Below are positions 8,575 through 17,855 of a DNA stretch of 64,000 bases, one piece after another. This DNA comes from Flavobacteriales bacterium. GTDB lineage: Bacteria > Bacteroidota > Bacteroidia > Flavobacteriales_D > Cryomorphaceae. Position 1 is the first letter of the stretch. Each line of letters opens with the position of its first letter. The translations under genes and the position numbers were made by a program. The notes below the pieces were generated by a model. The model was not told where the DNA came from. It worked only from the letters and a program-made list of their open reading frames with translations, and made no database searches. The DNA lies in the NCBI GenBank assembly GCA_022448105.1, contig JAKVAV010000005.1, positions 173,387-237,386 of the forward strand, in the 5' to 3' direction.

Positions 8575-11500
8575 ATGAGGATAGCACGAATCATATTTTC
8601 AGCCATTCTCCCCTTGTTTTTGCTTTCAGCTACTGAAATTAAGGCTCAGTGCGAGCTGTTTGATTTCTTTGGTAATGCTTCGGCTACACCTTATTGGTAC
8701 AGTTGTAACGGAAACAATTTCAGTCTAAATTTGCAGTCTCCAAATAATATTGGTGCTTGGGAAATCGATTGGGGAGATGGTTCTGGTATTCAAAGCGGTG
8801 CTAGTCTTGTTCCTCCAGATTTTATTACGCACACGTACACATCCACGGTTGATACCTTCCTGCTGACGTTCACGGAAATCGGAACGGGATGCACGGTTAA
8901 TGGGGTAGTAGTGATGGAAGAAGCAAGTAATGCTTCCATCCAGGTACCTGTTGGCGGGCTGACTCAAGCTTGTGCGCCACAGACAATGGAATTCATTAAT
9001 TCCAGTACAAATACTTCAGAAACGACAGTATTCACCTGGGATTTTGGTGATGGATCTCCCATTGAAACTTACGATTACACCAACTTAGGTCAAGTGGTTT
9101 CCCATACCTACCTACCGGGTACGGTAGATTGTGAAACGGTAGTAACACTCACGGCCGAAAATTATTGCAACACCGTGCAGGGTGGTCCGAGTACCGCAAC
9201 TTTTAACCCGATTCGAATTTGGGACATTGATGACGCAGGAATTACTCCTTCTGCTAGTGTGCTCTGTTGGCCGGATAATGAGTTTACTTTCAATAACACG
9301 ACTGACCGAAACTGTTTATTTCAAGGTAACATCTTCCAGCGCTATGAGTACTGGAATTTTGGTGATTACTGGGGTTTAGGATATGACTCCATCGTTGATT
9401 GGACCCCTTGGCCACCGACATTTCCTCAAACAATAGAATATCCGGCAATAGGTACTTACGAAGTGACACTTCTTGACAGTAATCTTTGCGGGATTGACGC
9501 TGTGACTATTCAAGTCGAAATTGTAGCTCCGCCAACAGCCGCAGCTGCTGCGAGTGCAACCACTATTTGTCAAGGCGAAACGATCACCTTTAGCAATAAT
9601 TCTACGGGAGGAGCGACAAACTATCAATGGGACTTTGACGACGGTACACCTCCTGTAATTACTGGAGCGGCTACCATTGATCACGTCTTCAATACTGCTG
9701 GAACTTTTGATATTGAATTAATTGCTGCCGTGGGCGGCACGGGGAGCAATTGTGCAGATACGGTTTATGTTCCAATTATTGTATTGCCAGCTCCTGTTGC
9801 GGTTATTGATCTTGATAATATTGAAGCCTGCGATTTGTTGAGCATAAACTTTACCGATGCATCCACCGGAGCCATAAATGATTGGCAGTGGGATTTTGGA
9901 AACTCCAATACGCATAATGGTCAGTTTCCACCACAGCAGGATTATAATTTGCCAGGTGCTTATAATGTAGTTCTCACTGTATCCTCTGCAAATGGATGCT
10001 CTAATTCCGATACGGAGATTGTTACCGTCCATGAGTCGCCAGTTTCTGATTTTCTAGTTCAGAATGTCTGTGTCGGAACTGAAGGTAACTTTCTAGATTT
10101 ATCTACTACTCAAACTAGTGATCCGATTATTTCATGGTCTTGGGATTTTGGAGATGCGAGCGGTGCTGTTGATCAAAATCCCACTCACGAGTATCCTGGA
10201 GCAGGTACTTACACAGTTGAGCTTGAAGTAGCTACTGTTTTTTGCACGTCAACTTCCACGCAGAATGTAGTTGTGGAGCCTGCACCAAGTGCGTCTTTTA
10301 CCCATGCTGTAGTTTCCGGTTGTTCACCATTAGAAGTAGCCTTTACAAATACCACATCTGGGGCGGATTCCTACTCATGGATCTTTGGTGGTGGAGGTGG
10401 AAGTGGAGATGAAAGTCCGGCGAATGTCTTCAATAATTTTGGAGATGCTGATTCGGTTTATCAGGTTACTATGGTCGCACAGAATGCTTTTGGATGTCGT
10501 GATACAGCTATAAGCTCTATCACGGTGCATCCGAATGCGATTGCACAGTTTCAATCCTTTTATACACCGGGGTGTGATCCAGATTCTGCGATATTTTTGA
10601 ATACATCTATCAATGCTGATAATTTTGAATGGAACTTTGGAGATGGGACAATATCTACCGATGAGAATCCAACCCACGATTTTCAGAATACGGGTCAAAT
10701 AATAGAGCAATTTGACATAGAGCTCGTAGCCTTCACTGCAAACGGATGCAACGATACGACTTCGAGTACCATTTCTGTTTTTCCTCAACCAGACTTTAAT
10801 TTTGTGCTACCTGTAGACACTGGTTGTAGTCCTTTTACAGTGCAGTTTCCTGCTGTGGCTGGCGCCATAAATAATCAATGGACTTTTGGAGATGGAACCA
10901 TCAGTACCGCACCTAATCCGTCACATTCTTACGGGAATAATACTCTCGCTCCAATCACGTATGAAGTAGAACTTGTAGCTACTTCGCCATTTGGTTGTAA
11001 CGATACTTCTTATGCTGAGGTAATCGTAAATCCAAATCCTGTTTCACAGTTTTCAGTAGATCAAACGTCGGGTTGTAGCCCCCTTACTGTAAGGTTTACC
11101 AATGAAAGTATACTGGCAGACTCTGTAGTTTGGAGTTATGGAGATGGTACAACATCTGATACGTCTTCCTTCATCCACAGCCATACTTTTAACAACACAA
11201 CAAATCAGACCATTTCATACACCGTAGAACTGATGGCATACACGGCCGAAGGCTGTAGCGAGACCTTTACACGAAATATTGAAGTACATCCATTAGTGGA
11301 GGCCGCTTTTTCCCATCCCGTAGAAGAGTGTTCACCGCAATCGTTCGTATTTGAAAACGAAAGTGTAAACGCCTCTTTCTATCAGTGGGATTTAGGAAAC
11401 GGAGTGGTAAGTGTGGCAGAAAATCCGCTTGGTGGTTATCAATTGAATGGCTTTGAGCCAGATACATTTGGTATCCAGCTTGTGGCTACCTCAATGTTTG

Positions 11501-13617
11501 GATGTGAAGACACTGCGAGGAGCGAACTTATCCTTCATCCCAAGCCTACGGCCTCAATTATTCCGAGTGGAGTAGCAGGGTGCTCGCCTTACACAGTAAA
11601 CTTTCAGAACAATAGTTCGATTGCCACATCATATCAATGGAACTACGGCGATGGCGATACTTCTGATACACTTAACTTAGTTCACGAACACGAATTTGTA
11701 TCCACATCTACAGCTCCCCAGGACTTTGAAGTTTCACTTATTGCCTCTACTGATTTTGGTTGCGCCGATACAAGTTTAATAGGGATTACGGTTTACCCTG
11801 AAGTGATTGCGCAATTTGCTCCAGAAACCGAAGGTTGTTCTCCTCTATCGGTAGATTTTGTGAATACATCTTTTGGAGGAGCCACATACAATTGGTCTTT
11901 TGGTGATGGAAATGAGGCGTTTATCCCAAATCCGTCCAATACTTTTGTGAACGTTCTCGACACCGTGAGAGATTTTACTGTCACTATGGTGGCTCAGTCC
12001 GGTTTTGGTTGCACCGATACAACTATCGGCAACATTAAAGTTTTCCCGCTTCCCGAAGTCAGTATAGCTCTGAACAATGTAGAAGGATGTTTCCCAGCAG
12101 ATTTTGAGTTTGCTAATTACACTGAAGGTGCTGAAACCTACTTCTGGCAATACGGTGATGGAAATGAGTCTGATAGTTCGGATTCTCTTCATACGCATAC
12201 GTATGTAAACTCTACCACAGAATTGGAGACAAAGACCGTTACTCTTATCGCAACTACAGAGTACGGATGCCAAGATCAAGAATCGATTGAAGTAGAGGTC
12301 ATTCCTGAAATTGAGGCTGATGTCGTCTTCCCAGAAGGTGGATGTTCACCTTATACAGCAGAGTTTGAGAACAATACGATTGGTGCTTTCAGTTACTTAT
12401 GGCAGTTTGGAGATGGAAACTTTTCCCAAGAGGAAGAGCCAACTTATACTTACGAGAACTTCAATTCAGAAGACTCAACATATACAGTACTTTTTATAGC
12501 GCAATCTTTATACGGATGTGCCGATACACTTGAATATATACTTCCTGTTTTAGGATTGCCCGAAGCGCAATTTATCGCTACTCCTGCAGTTCAGCAATTT
12601 CCGAATGCAACTATCGATTTGGTGAATTTGAGTTTTGCGAATGATGGTGCGAATTATGTCTGGGCTTGGGGTAATGGGGTTATCGATTCTGCCACTGATC
12701 CTAATGAAATAATGGGGTATACGTATGGAACTTGGGGAGAGTATACGATAGTATTGAGTGTTGGAAATGATGTATGTAATGATACTGCTTTTCAGCAGAT
12801 AACAATAGAACCACCGCTTCCAATCGCATCTTTTGAGGGAGAAGGTACTGGCTGTGAACCGCTGGTTGTGGAGTTTACCAATACTTCGACATATGGTGTG
12901 GAATTTCTGTGGGATTTCGGTGATGGCGTGATTAGTGACGAGCAGAATCCGACTCATTTTTACACAGATCCTGGCACATATAATGTCTCTTTGACTGTCA
13001 CTGGTCCGGGTGGAGACATAGATACGGAGATAAAACCTAGCCTAATTACAGTACACCCGAGGGCGGAGGCTTTTTTCACCGTAAATCCCCCGGTGATTAC
13101 TGTTCCAGATCAAGTTTTCTTTTTGAACTTGTCCATAGATGCGGATTCGTACTTCTGGGATTTTGGAGATGGAAATACATCTATAGAGTTCTCACCTTAT
13201 AATTTCTATGAGACGACCGGTTGGCATCCGGTTACTCTAGTAGCAGATACTGAATTTGGATGCAAAGATACTTTCAGTCTTGACCAAGCGGTGAGAGGTG
13301 ATGTTGAAACTAGGATAGCATTTCCAAATGCGTTTACTCCTAATAATGCAGGTCCTAATGGTGGATTATGGACTGTTGACGACCTATTTAATAACGATAT
13401 CTTCTTTCCTCAATACAAAGGAGTAGAAGACTTTGAGATGCAAATTTTTAATAAATGGGGCGAATTACTTTTTGAGTCAAAAGAGGTTAGACGCGGTTGG
13501 GATGGATACTATAAAGGGGAGATGTGCCAGCAGGATGTATACGTCTGGAGAGTAAAGGTGACTTTTGCAGATGGGGGAGAATTAATTGATTCAGGCGATG
13601 TAACACTATTGAGATGA
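8575..13617 (+). CDS. giant PKD-repeat adhesin-like protein with T9SS type B C-terminal domain
   Basis: 1680 residues. A signal peptide (about residues 1-24, ending EIKAQ) is followed by roughly 18 tandem PKD-like units, each centred on variants of W-x-FGDG (for example YQWDFDDGTPP, FEWNFGDGTIS, YNWSFGDGNEA, FLWDFGDGVIS). Most units also repeat a GCSPL/GCDP strand and an x-FGC-x-DT strand. The last ~95 residues (FPNAFTPNN, IFNKWGELLF, GWDGYYKG, DVYVWRV) form the CHU_C type B sorting domain. It is inferred to be a long flexible surface adhesin exported by T9SS. The two downstream genes are coupled: the next starts inside its stop (ATGA) and the third is PorP/SprF. This matches the known dependence of type B substrates such as SprB on a SprF partner. 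Confidence 0.93.
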   Translation: MRIARIIFSAILPLFLLSATEIKAQCELFDFFGNASATPYWYSCNGNNFSLNLQSPNNIGAWEIDWGDGSGIQSGASLVPPDFITHTYTSTVDTFLLTFTEIGTGCTVNGVVVMEEASNASIQVPVGGLTQACAPQTMEFINSSTNTSETTVFTWDFGDGSPIETYDYTNLGQVVSHTYLPGTVDCETVVTLTAENYCNTVQGGPSTATFNPIRIWDIDDAGITPSASVLCWPDNEFTFNNTTDRNCLFQGNIFQRYEYWNFGDYWGLGYDSIVDWTPWPPTFPQTIEYPAIGTYEVTLLDSNLCGIDAVTIQVEIVAPPTAAAAASATTICQGETITFSNNSTGGATNYQWDFDDGTPPVITGAATIDHVFNTAGTFDIELIAAVGGTGSNCADTVYVPIIVLPAPVAVIDLDNIEACDLLSINFTDASTGAINDWQWDFGNSNTHNGQFPPQQDYNLPGAYNVVLTVSSANGCSNSDTEIVTVHESPVSDFLVQNVCVGTEGNFLDLSTTQTSDPIISWSWDFGDASGAVDQNPTHEYPGAGTYTVELEVATVFCTSTSTQNVVVEPAPSASFTHAVVSGCSPLEVAFTNTTSGADSYSWIFGGGGGSGDESPANVFNNFGDADSVYQVTMVAQNAFGCRDTAISSITVHPNAIAQFQSFYTPGCDPDSAIFLNTSINADNFEWNFGDGTISTDENPTHDFQNTGQIIEQFDIELVAFTANGCNDTTSSTISVFPQPDFNFVLPVDTGCSPFTVQFPAVAGAINNQWTFGDGTISTAPNPSHSYGNNTLAPITYEVELVATSPFGCNDTSYAEVIVNPNPVSQFSVDQTSGCSPLTVRFTNESILADSVVWSYGDGTTSDTSSFIHSHTFNNTTNQTISYTVELMAYTAEGCSETFTRNIEVHPLVEAAFSHPVEECSPQSFVFENESVNASFYQWDLGNGVVSVAENPLGGYQLNGFEPDTFGIQLVATSMFGCEDTARSELILHPKPTASIIPSGVAGCSPYTVNFQNNSSIATSYQWNYGDGDTSDTLNLVHEHEFVSTSTAPQDFEVSLIASTDFGCADTSLIGITVYPEVIAQFAPETEGCSPLSVDFVNTSFGGATYNWSFGDGNEAFIPNPSNTFVNVLDTVRDFTVTMVAQSGFGCTDTTIGNIKVFPLPEVSIALNNVEGCFPADFEFANYTEGAETYFWQYGDGNESDSSDSLHTHTYVNSTTELETKTVTLIATTEYGCQDQESIEVEVIPEIEADVVFPEGGCSPYTAEFENNTIGAFSYLWQFGDGNFSQEEEPTYTYENFNSEDSTYTVLFIAQSLYGCADTLEYILPVLGLPEAQFIATPAVQQFPNATIDLVNLSFANDGANYVWAWGNGVIDSATDPNEIMGYTYGTWGEYTIVLSVGNDVCNDTAFQQITIEPPLPIASFEGEGTGCEPLVVEFTNTSTYGVEFLWDFGDGVISDEQNPTHFYTDPGTYNVSLTVTGPGGDIDTEIKPSLITVHPRAEAFFTVNPPVITVPDQVFFLNLSIDADSYFWDFGDGNTSIEFSPYNFYETTGWHPVTLVADTEFGCKDTFSLDQAVRGDVETRIAFPNAFTPNNAGPNGGLWTVDDLFNNDIFFPQYKGVEDFEMQIFNKWGELLFESKEVRRGWDGYYKGEMCQQDVYVWRVKVTFADGGELIDSGDVTLLR

Positions 13618-15170
13618 AAAAATTGAATTTAAAACTTATTCTAGTTCTATTGGGAACGATGTTGGTTAATATGGCTATAGGGCAGAAGATGGGTAGATAC
13701 CATAAAAACCTACTCTATGAGGCTGACATTTATTTTACTCAAGGTGACTATTATTACGCCGCTGAGCTTTACACTCAAGTATCGAAAGTGGCCCCAGAAG
13801 ATCCCGAAATTTTGGGTAAAATAGGGATATGCTATTTCCATTTGCCTCCATATAAAAGCGAATCAAAAAGATTTCTAGAATTAGCCGTAGATAAGGATTA
13901 TACGGAAGCAAAGTTCTTCCTCGCAAAAGATAGAATTGCGGAATATAAGTTTTACGATGCTTTAAATTTATTGAGTGATTATGAAAGTGATTCCGAGCGC
14001 CTCAAATCAGCATCTGAAATAGAGCACTTAAAAAAATCGGCTGAGAGAGCGATTCATATGGTGCAAACACCATTGTCTGTTACCATTAGAAATTTGGGCG
14101 AAACGGTCAATTCAAAGTATCACGATTATGCGCCCATTTGGGATTCTGCTCACAATACAATGTACTTTACTTCTCGTAGGAAATTGAATGCATTAAGTGA
14201 GAAGGATATTTCAGAGCAGTTTGATGAAAATATCTTTGTTCTCGATTTAGCTTCTGCAAGCAAAAAAGTTGAAGCTGCCCCCTCACCCCTAAATACTGAA
14301 AGAAATGACGCTGCAGTTGCCTCGTCACCCAACGGTGAAGAATTGATTATTTACCGGAGTAGTAAAGATGGATATTCTGGCGATCTTTACATAACAAGTC
14401 TGGATCACTACCAGTGGTCAAACCCAGAAAAACTCACTCAGACAATTAATAGCAAGCATCAGGAAGCCAGTGCTTGCTTTGATGGGGCCAACGATCAAAT
14501 TCTTTATTTCTCTAGCGATCGAGAAGGTGGTTTCGGAGGAAAAGACATTTATGTGGTAAGGAAGTTGCAGAACGGCAAGTGGGGGAAGCCGCAAAATCTT
14601 GGAGAGGAAATTAATACCCCGTATAACGAGGATGCTCCTTTCGTAGATGTTAATGGGGATTTGTATTTCGCTTCACAAGGCCATCAAACTATGGGGGGAT
14701 ATGACATTTTTGTGTCAAGAAATCTCCCAAATGGAAGGTCCAAAGCTCAGAATATTGGTTATCCTATCAACACTCCTGGAGATGATATATTCTTCACAAT
14801 AAATGAAGATGGAACAAAGGCTTACTTCTCCTCCGAAAGAATTGGAGGATTTGGCTTGCAGGATATTTATGAGATTGATTTTGACGAAACGAGTACGATC
14901 ATACTTAAAGGGCAGTTAGCCACCGAACAAAGCCTTCCTCCCAATGCATTGATTACCCTGCTAAATGAAGATAGTGGAATTGTTGAAGGCTTATTTCAAA
15001 CTAGAGGTGAAAAAGGCGAATTTGTTCTGGCGCTAAACACAAACAAAAAGTATACGATGCTTATTGAAGCTGCCGGATATAATCCAGTGGAAAAGCCACT
15101 CTTCTTTGGAGCTGAACTTGATGGTCTCAAGGAAGTCGAAGAGCTAGTGACGCTATCTAGAAATAAATAA
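13614..15170 (+). CDS. TPR plus PD40 (beta-propeller) periplasmic protein of the adhesin/SprF operon
   Basis: 518 residues. Signal peptide 1-23 (ending MAIGQ). Residues ~30-130 carry TPR-like helices (YFTQGDYYYAAELYTQVSK, then LGKIGICYFHLPP). Residues ~145-425 hold PD40/WD40-like repeats (DYAPIWDSAHNTMYFTSRR, ILYFSSDREGGFGGKDIYVV, AYFSSERIGGFGLQDIYEID). A carboxypeptidase-regulatory-like beta domain ends the protein. This is the architecture of PorE-like proteins but without the C-terminal OmpA peptidoglycan-binding domain those usually have. It overlaps the upstream adhesin gene by 4 nt and touches the PorP/SprF start, so it probably works with both, in assembly or anchoring of the secreted adhesin. 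That role is inferred from context. Confidence 0.85.
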   Translation: MKKLNLKLILVLLGTMLVNMAIGQKMGRYHKNLLYEADIYFTQGDYYYAAELYTQVSKVAPEDPEILGKIGICYFHLPPYKSESKRFLELAVDKDYTEAKFFLAKDRIAEYKFYDALNLLSDYESDSERLKSASEIEHLKKSAERAIHMVQTPLSVTIRNLGETVNSKYHDYAPIWDSAHNTMYFTSRRKLNALSEKDISEQFDENIFVLDLASASKKVEAAPSPLNTERNDAAVASSPNGEELIIYRSSKDGYSGDLYITSLDHYQWSNPEKLTQTINSKHQEASACFDGANDQILYFSSDREGGFGGKDIYVVRKLQNGKWGKPQNLGEEINTPYNEDAPFVDVNGDLYFASQGHQTMGGYDIFVSRNLPNGRSKAQNIGYPINTPGDDIFFTINEDGTKAYFSSERIGGFGLQDIYEIDFDETSTIILKGQLATEQSLPPNALITLLNEDSGIVEGLFQTRGEKGEFVLALNTNKKYTMLIEAAGYNPVEKPLFFGAELDGLKEVEELVTLSRNK

Positions 15171-16190
15171 GTGAAACTCTTTCGCTACATATCGATCTGT
15201 GGGTTGCTCGTTTTCATGGCCTTGCAATTGAAATCGCAAGATCAACAATACACGCAATTCTATACAGCGCCAATGTTGTTGAACCCTGCATTTGCAGGAA
15301 CATCAATTCAAAGCCGTGTGGCTATGAATTATAGAAATCAATGGCCGCAATTGCCTCGTGCATTTGTTTCCTATAATTTTTCATTTGACCACTTTTTTGC
15401 AGATGTGAAAAGTGGAGTTGCCCTTAATGTTTCCCACGACCGAGCAGGAACAGGTGCTCTTAGTTCTACAAGTGTATCCCTGCACTACGCCTATGAGTTT
15501 AATCTAACGCGTCAGGTCAGCATAAGGCCAGCGGTAACTATTGGTTACGGGAGTGATTTTCTGGATATTGATAGGCTCACGTTTGGTGACCAATTGGCTC
15601 GGCAAGAGGATGGAGTAACAACTCTAGATCCTGATAGAGCGCGTTTTCAACAATCTCCTGTCGCCTATCCCGATTTCGGTACTGGTCTTTTGATTTATGC
15701 CGAAAAGTTTTGGTTAGGCGCTTCAGTTTTTCATATCAATGAACCAGTTCAGTCACTCACTGGCGGAGAAAGTGTTCTACCGAGAAGGTTTTCTGCTCAC
15801 GGAGGAGTTCGATTGAAACTTTCTGAAGTTGGTGCGTTTTCCAAGAGGCAATTCATCGTTCCGGCCTTTAATTATCAAAGGCAAGGTCTTTTTGACCAGC
15901 TCGATCTAGGGTTTTACTATGAGTATGATCCTATTATACTGGGTCTTTGGTATCGAGGACTTCCAGGATTAAAACAAAATGCGAATAGCTCAATAAATCA
16001 GGATGCACTAGCCGTGTTGGTGGGGTATGAAATCAACAATATGAAGATCGGCTACAGTTATGATCTTACCATTTCTTCGCTAACTCCAAATAGTGGAGGA
16101 GCACATGAGCTGTCTATCATCATGGAATTTGCCAGCAAAAAAAGTAAGAAGAAGAACAAAAGAAGGGTTATGCCCTGTGCTAAGTTCTGA
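15171..16190 (+). CDS. PorP/SprF family type IX secretion-associated outer membrane protein
   Basis: 339 residues starting at a GTG directly after the TAA of the previous gene. The GTG is supported because it gives a complete signal peptide (about 1-22, ending LQLKSQ) followed by the family signature QQYTQFYTAPMLLNPAFAG. The remainder alternates beta strands typical of a 14-strand-type outer membrane barrel (SVSLHYAYEFNL, FGTGLLIYAEKFWLGASVFH, LDLGFYYEYDPIILGLWY). The tail is Lys-rich. Family knowledge: SprF-type proteins are needed for secretion or attachment of specific type B-domain substrates. The coupled 1680-residue adhesin is the obvious client. It is the last gene of the operon. Confidence 0.93.
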   Translation: MKLFRYISICGLLVFMALQLKSQDQQYTQFYTAPMLLNPAFAGTSIQSRVAMNYRNQWPQLPRAFVSYNFSFDHFFADVKSGVALNVSHDRAGTGALSSTSVSLHYAYEFNLTRQVSIRPAVTIGYGSDFLDIDRLTFGDQLARQEDGVTTLDPDRARFQQSPVAYPDFGTGLLIYAEKFWLGASVFHINEPVQSLTGGESVLPRRFSAHGGVRLKLSEVGAFSKRQFIVPAFNYQRQGLFDQLDLGFYYEYDPIILGLWYRGLPGLKQNANSSINQDALAVLVGYEINNMKIGYSYDLTISSLTPNSGGAHELSIIMEFASKKSKKKNKRRVMPCAKF

Positions 16191-16268
16191 TGTTTAAATT
16201 ACGTTCTTCGGGCATAAAAGGCCATTCAGCGCGATAATTCCTATATTCGTCGAGACTAATTCCTACGC

Positions 16269-16844
16269 ATGCATCTCTCGAAAGAAGCTCTAGAATTCTT
16301 TTATTCTGAGGCTGAATCTTCTTACCAAAAAATGACAAATGATGACCAACTAGAGGTTATCGTTCATTACGCGGGAGATTTAAATTTTGGCTTTGCAAGC
16401 GCACTTACTCACCGCATAGAAAGGCTGATTGAAGAAAAAATCGATGACCGCAGAGCTCGAAAAAGATTTTTTACCGTTTTCATTGAAGCAATTCAAAACA
16501 TACGCCTTCACGGAGGCATGGACAATAATGAACATGTTCATAGCGTCGTCACCGTCTATAAGAGTGCATTGAAGCTTTGTGCTCAATTTTCAAATATAAT
16601 TGCCTCATCCACTGCTCAAGACCTCTCTAGACGGTATGATGAGATTAACTCCATGGATCAGATCGCACTTAAAGAAAGATACATGGAAGTGATGATGAAT
16701 GGAGTAAGAAGCGAGAAAGGGGGGGCAGGCCTTGGGATCATCACTATGGTGTTGCGTTCAAAGAATCCAAGCTGCTATGATATCAAGAGCTTGACCCATG
16801 AATACGATATATTCTCACATACAGTTTGCATAGATTTGAATTGA
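16269..16844 (+). CDS. SiaB-family protein kinase (GHKL-fold, DUF6272)
   Basis: 191 residues. The central helix FFTVFIEAIQNIRLHGG corresponds to the N-box of GHKL ATPases (E-x-x-x-N-x-x-x-H). The C-terminal EKGGAGLGIITMVLRS is the G-box. The family includes SiaB, an anti-sigma-like serine kinase of the SiaABCD signalling module that controls aggregation and biofilm. No SiaA, SiaC (STAS-like) or SiaD gene is next to it. It sits 78 nt after the PorP/SprF gene on the same strand, which is suggestive for surface regulation but not proof of a link. It acts in the cytosol. Confidence 0.82.
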   Translation: MHLSKEALEFFYSEAESSYQKMTNDDQLEVIVHYAGDLNFGFASALTHRIERLIEEKIDDRRARKRFFTVFIEAIQNIRLHGGMDNNEHVHSVVTVYKSALKLCAQFSNIIASSTAQDLSRRYDEINSMDQIALKERYMEVMMNGVRSEKGGAGLGIITMVLRSKNPSCYDIKSLTHEYDIFSHTVCIDLN

Positions 16845-17165
16845 ATGGCTTGAAGGTAGATTTGTGATCTTAATTGGAGTTTTCAAAACTGTAGCGATAT
16901 GGGATTACTTTCCATTTCTTAAAATACATTCAATAGCGAGATGGTTTGGCTCCCCTAAAAGGTTAAGACAAATCGGAGTCTTTTTATTCCTCGGGTTTCC
17001 ATGCAAAATGGACTGTGCTGTGATTGACGAGGTTGGTAAATCTTAACTCTTGCAGGAAGAGATTTTTGAAGGATTTCGTCACTCAGCGAAATCGAATATA
17101 AGGTTTTCAGAAGCTCGTATTTTTGAAGATCAATACCATAAAACGAGGAACTGAATTTTTAGACC
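16845..17165. other. intergenic region without a supported gene
   Basis: About 320 nt between the SiaB-like and NRDE genes. A 60-codon frame at 16864-17046 has no family signature and no start context, so I do not call it. The only clear signal is the promoter box listed separately at 17118-17125. No terminator hairpin is evident. Confidence 0.6.
17118..17125 (+). promoter_or_regulatory. Bacteroidota-type -7 element for the NRDE gene
   Basis: TATTTTTG matches TAnnTTTG exactly and lies 40 nt before the ATG at 17166. No good -33 TTG was found at standard spacing. Confidence 0.45.
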
Positions 17166-17855
17166 ATGTGCACAGTGACTTATGTTCCATCACAGATGGG
17201 ATCAATTATCACCGCAAATCGCGACGAAGCGCCTATTAGAAATGCTGAAGGCTTGGTTCCTCATTTTAATGCCTCAGAGGAGAAGTTTTTGATTGCCAAG
17301 GAGCCTTTGCATGGTGGAACGAATCTGGCAGCAGGGGTAAACCTTGTGGCGGTCTTAATTAACGGAGCTTTCGTGGCGCATGAGAGAAAAATGAGCTACC
17401 GTAAGAGCCGGGGAATCGTCCTTTTAGAGAGTTTAAATTTTGACTCACTCACCTCGTTTCAAAAGGAAGATTTATACGGTGTTGAGCCTTTTACTTTGCT
17501 TCATTTTGGAAGTTCTATTGAAGAATTGAGGTGGGACGAGTATCAAATTCATTACCGCGAAATAAATGTAAACGAACCCTTTATTGTAGCGAGTGCAAAA
17601 CTCTATACACCCCAGGTTCTCGCTAAGAGGCAGAACTGGTTCAAGGAGGTTATTAACAATTCAAACGCAACATCAGAGGACCTTTTGAATTTTCACCTGA
17701 GAGGGGGAGATGGTGATCCAGAAAACGACATGGTGATGAACCGAAACGACCTTGTGAGGACTGTATCGGTTTCCCAGATTGATGCCGGATGTGCTGAAAA
17801 GAAAATTAAGCACTTCGATCTTCTGAGAGAAAAGAAAGCTGAGTTTACCCTATAG
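17166..17855 (+). CDS. NRDE family protein (TANGO2-like)
   Basis: 229 residues. It opens MCTVTYVPS and continues ITANRDEAPIR, which is the N-terminal signature (Cys2 and the NRDE tetrapeptide) naming the family. Cys2 directly after the initiator Met resembles an N-terminal nucleophile hydrolase arrangement and supports this start. Other conserved pieces are GGTNLAAGVN (usually GGTWLGV) near residue 57. The biochemical role of bacterial members is not settled; TANGO2 homologues have been linked to heme or lipid handling. Its 3' end overlaps that of methionine aminopeptidase on the opposite strand by 11 nt. Confidence 0.88.
   Translation: MCTVTYVPSQMGSIITANRDEAPIRNAEGLVPHFNASEEKFLIAKEPLHGGTNLAAGVNLVAVLINGAFVAHERKMSYRKSRGIVLLESLNFDSLTSFQKEDLYGVEPFTLLHFGSSIEELRWDEYQIHYREINVNEPFIVASAKLYTPQVLAKRQNWFKEVINNSNATSEDLLNFHLRGGDGDPENDMVMNRNDLVRTVSVSQIDAGCAEKKIKHFDLLREKKAEFTL

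Noticed and set aside
11845-12279. Long minus-strand frame inside the giant PKD gene (and similar ones at 9376-10788)
   Set aside because: Shadow frames caused by the repetitive composition of the adhesin gene.
16864-17046. 60-codon frame on the + strand after the SiaB-like gene
   Set aside because: No start context, no family pattern, and a composition that fits chance.
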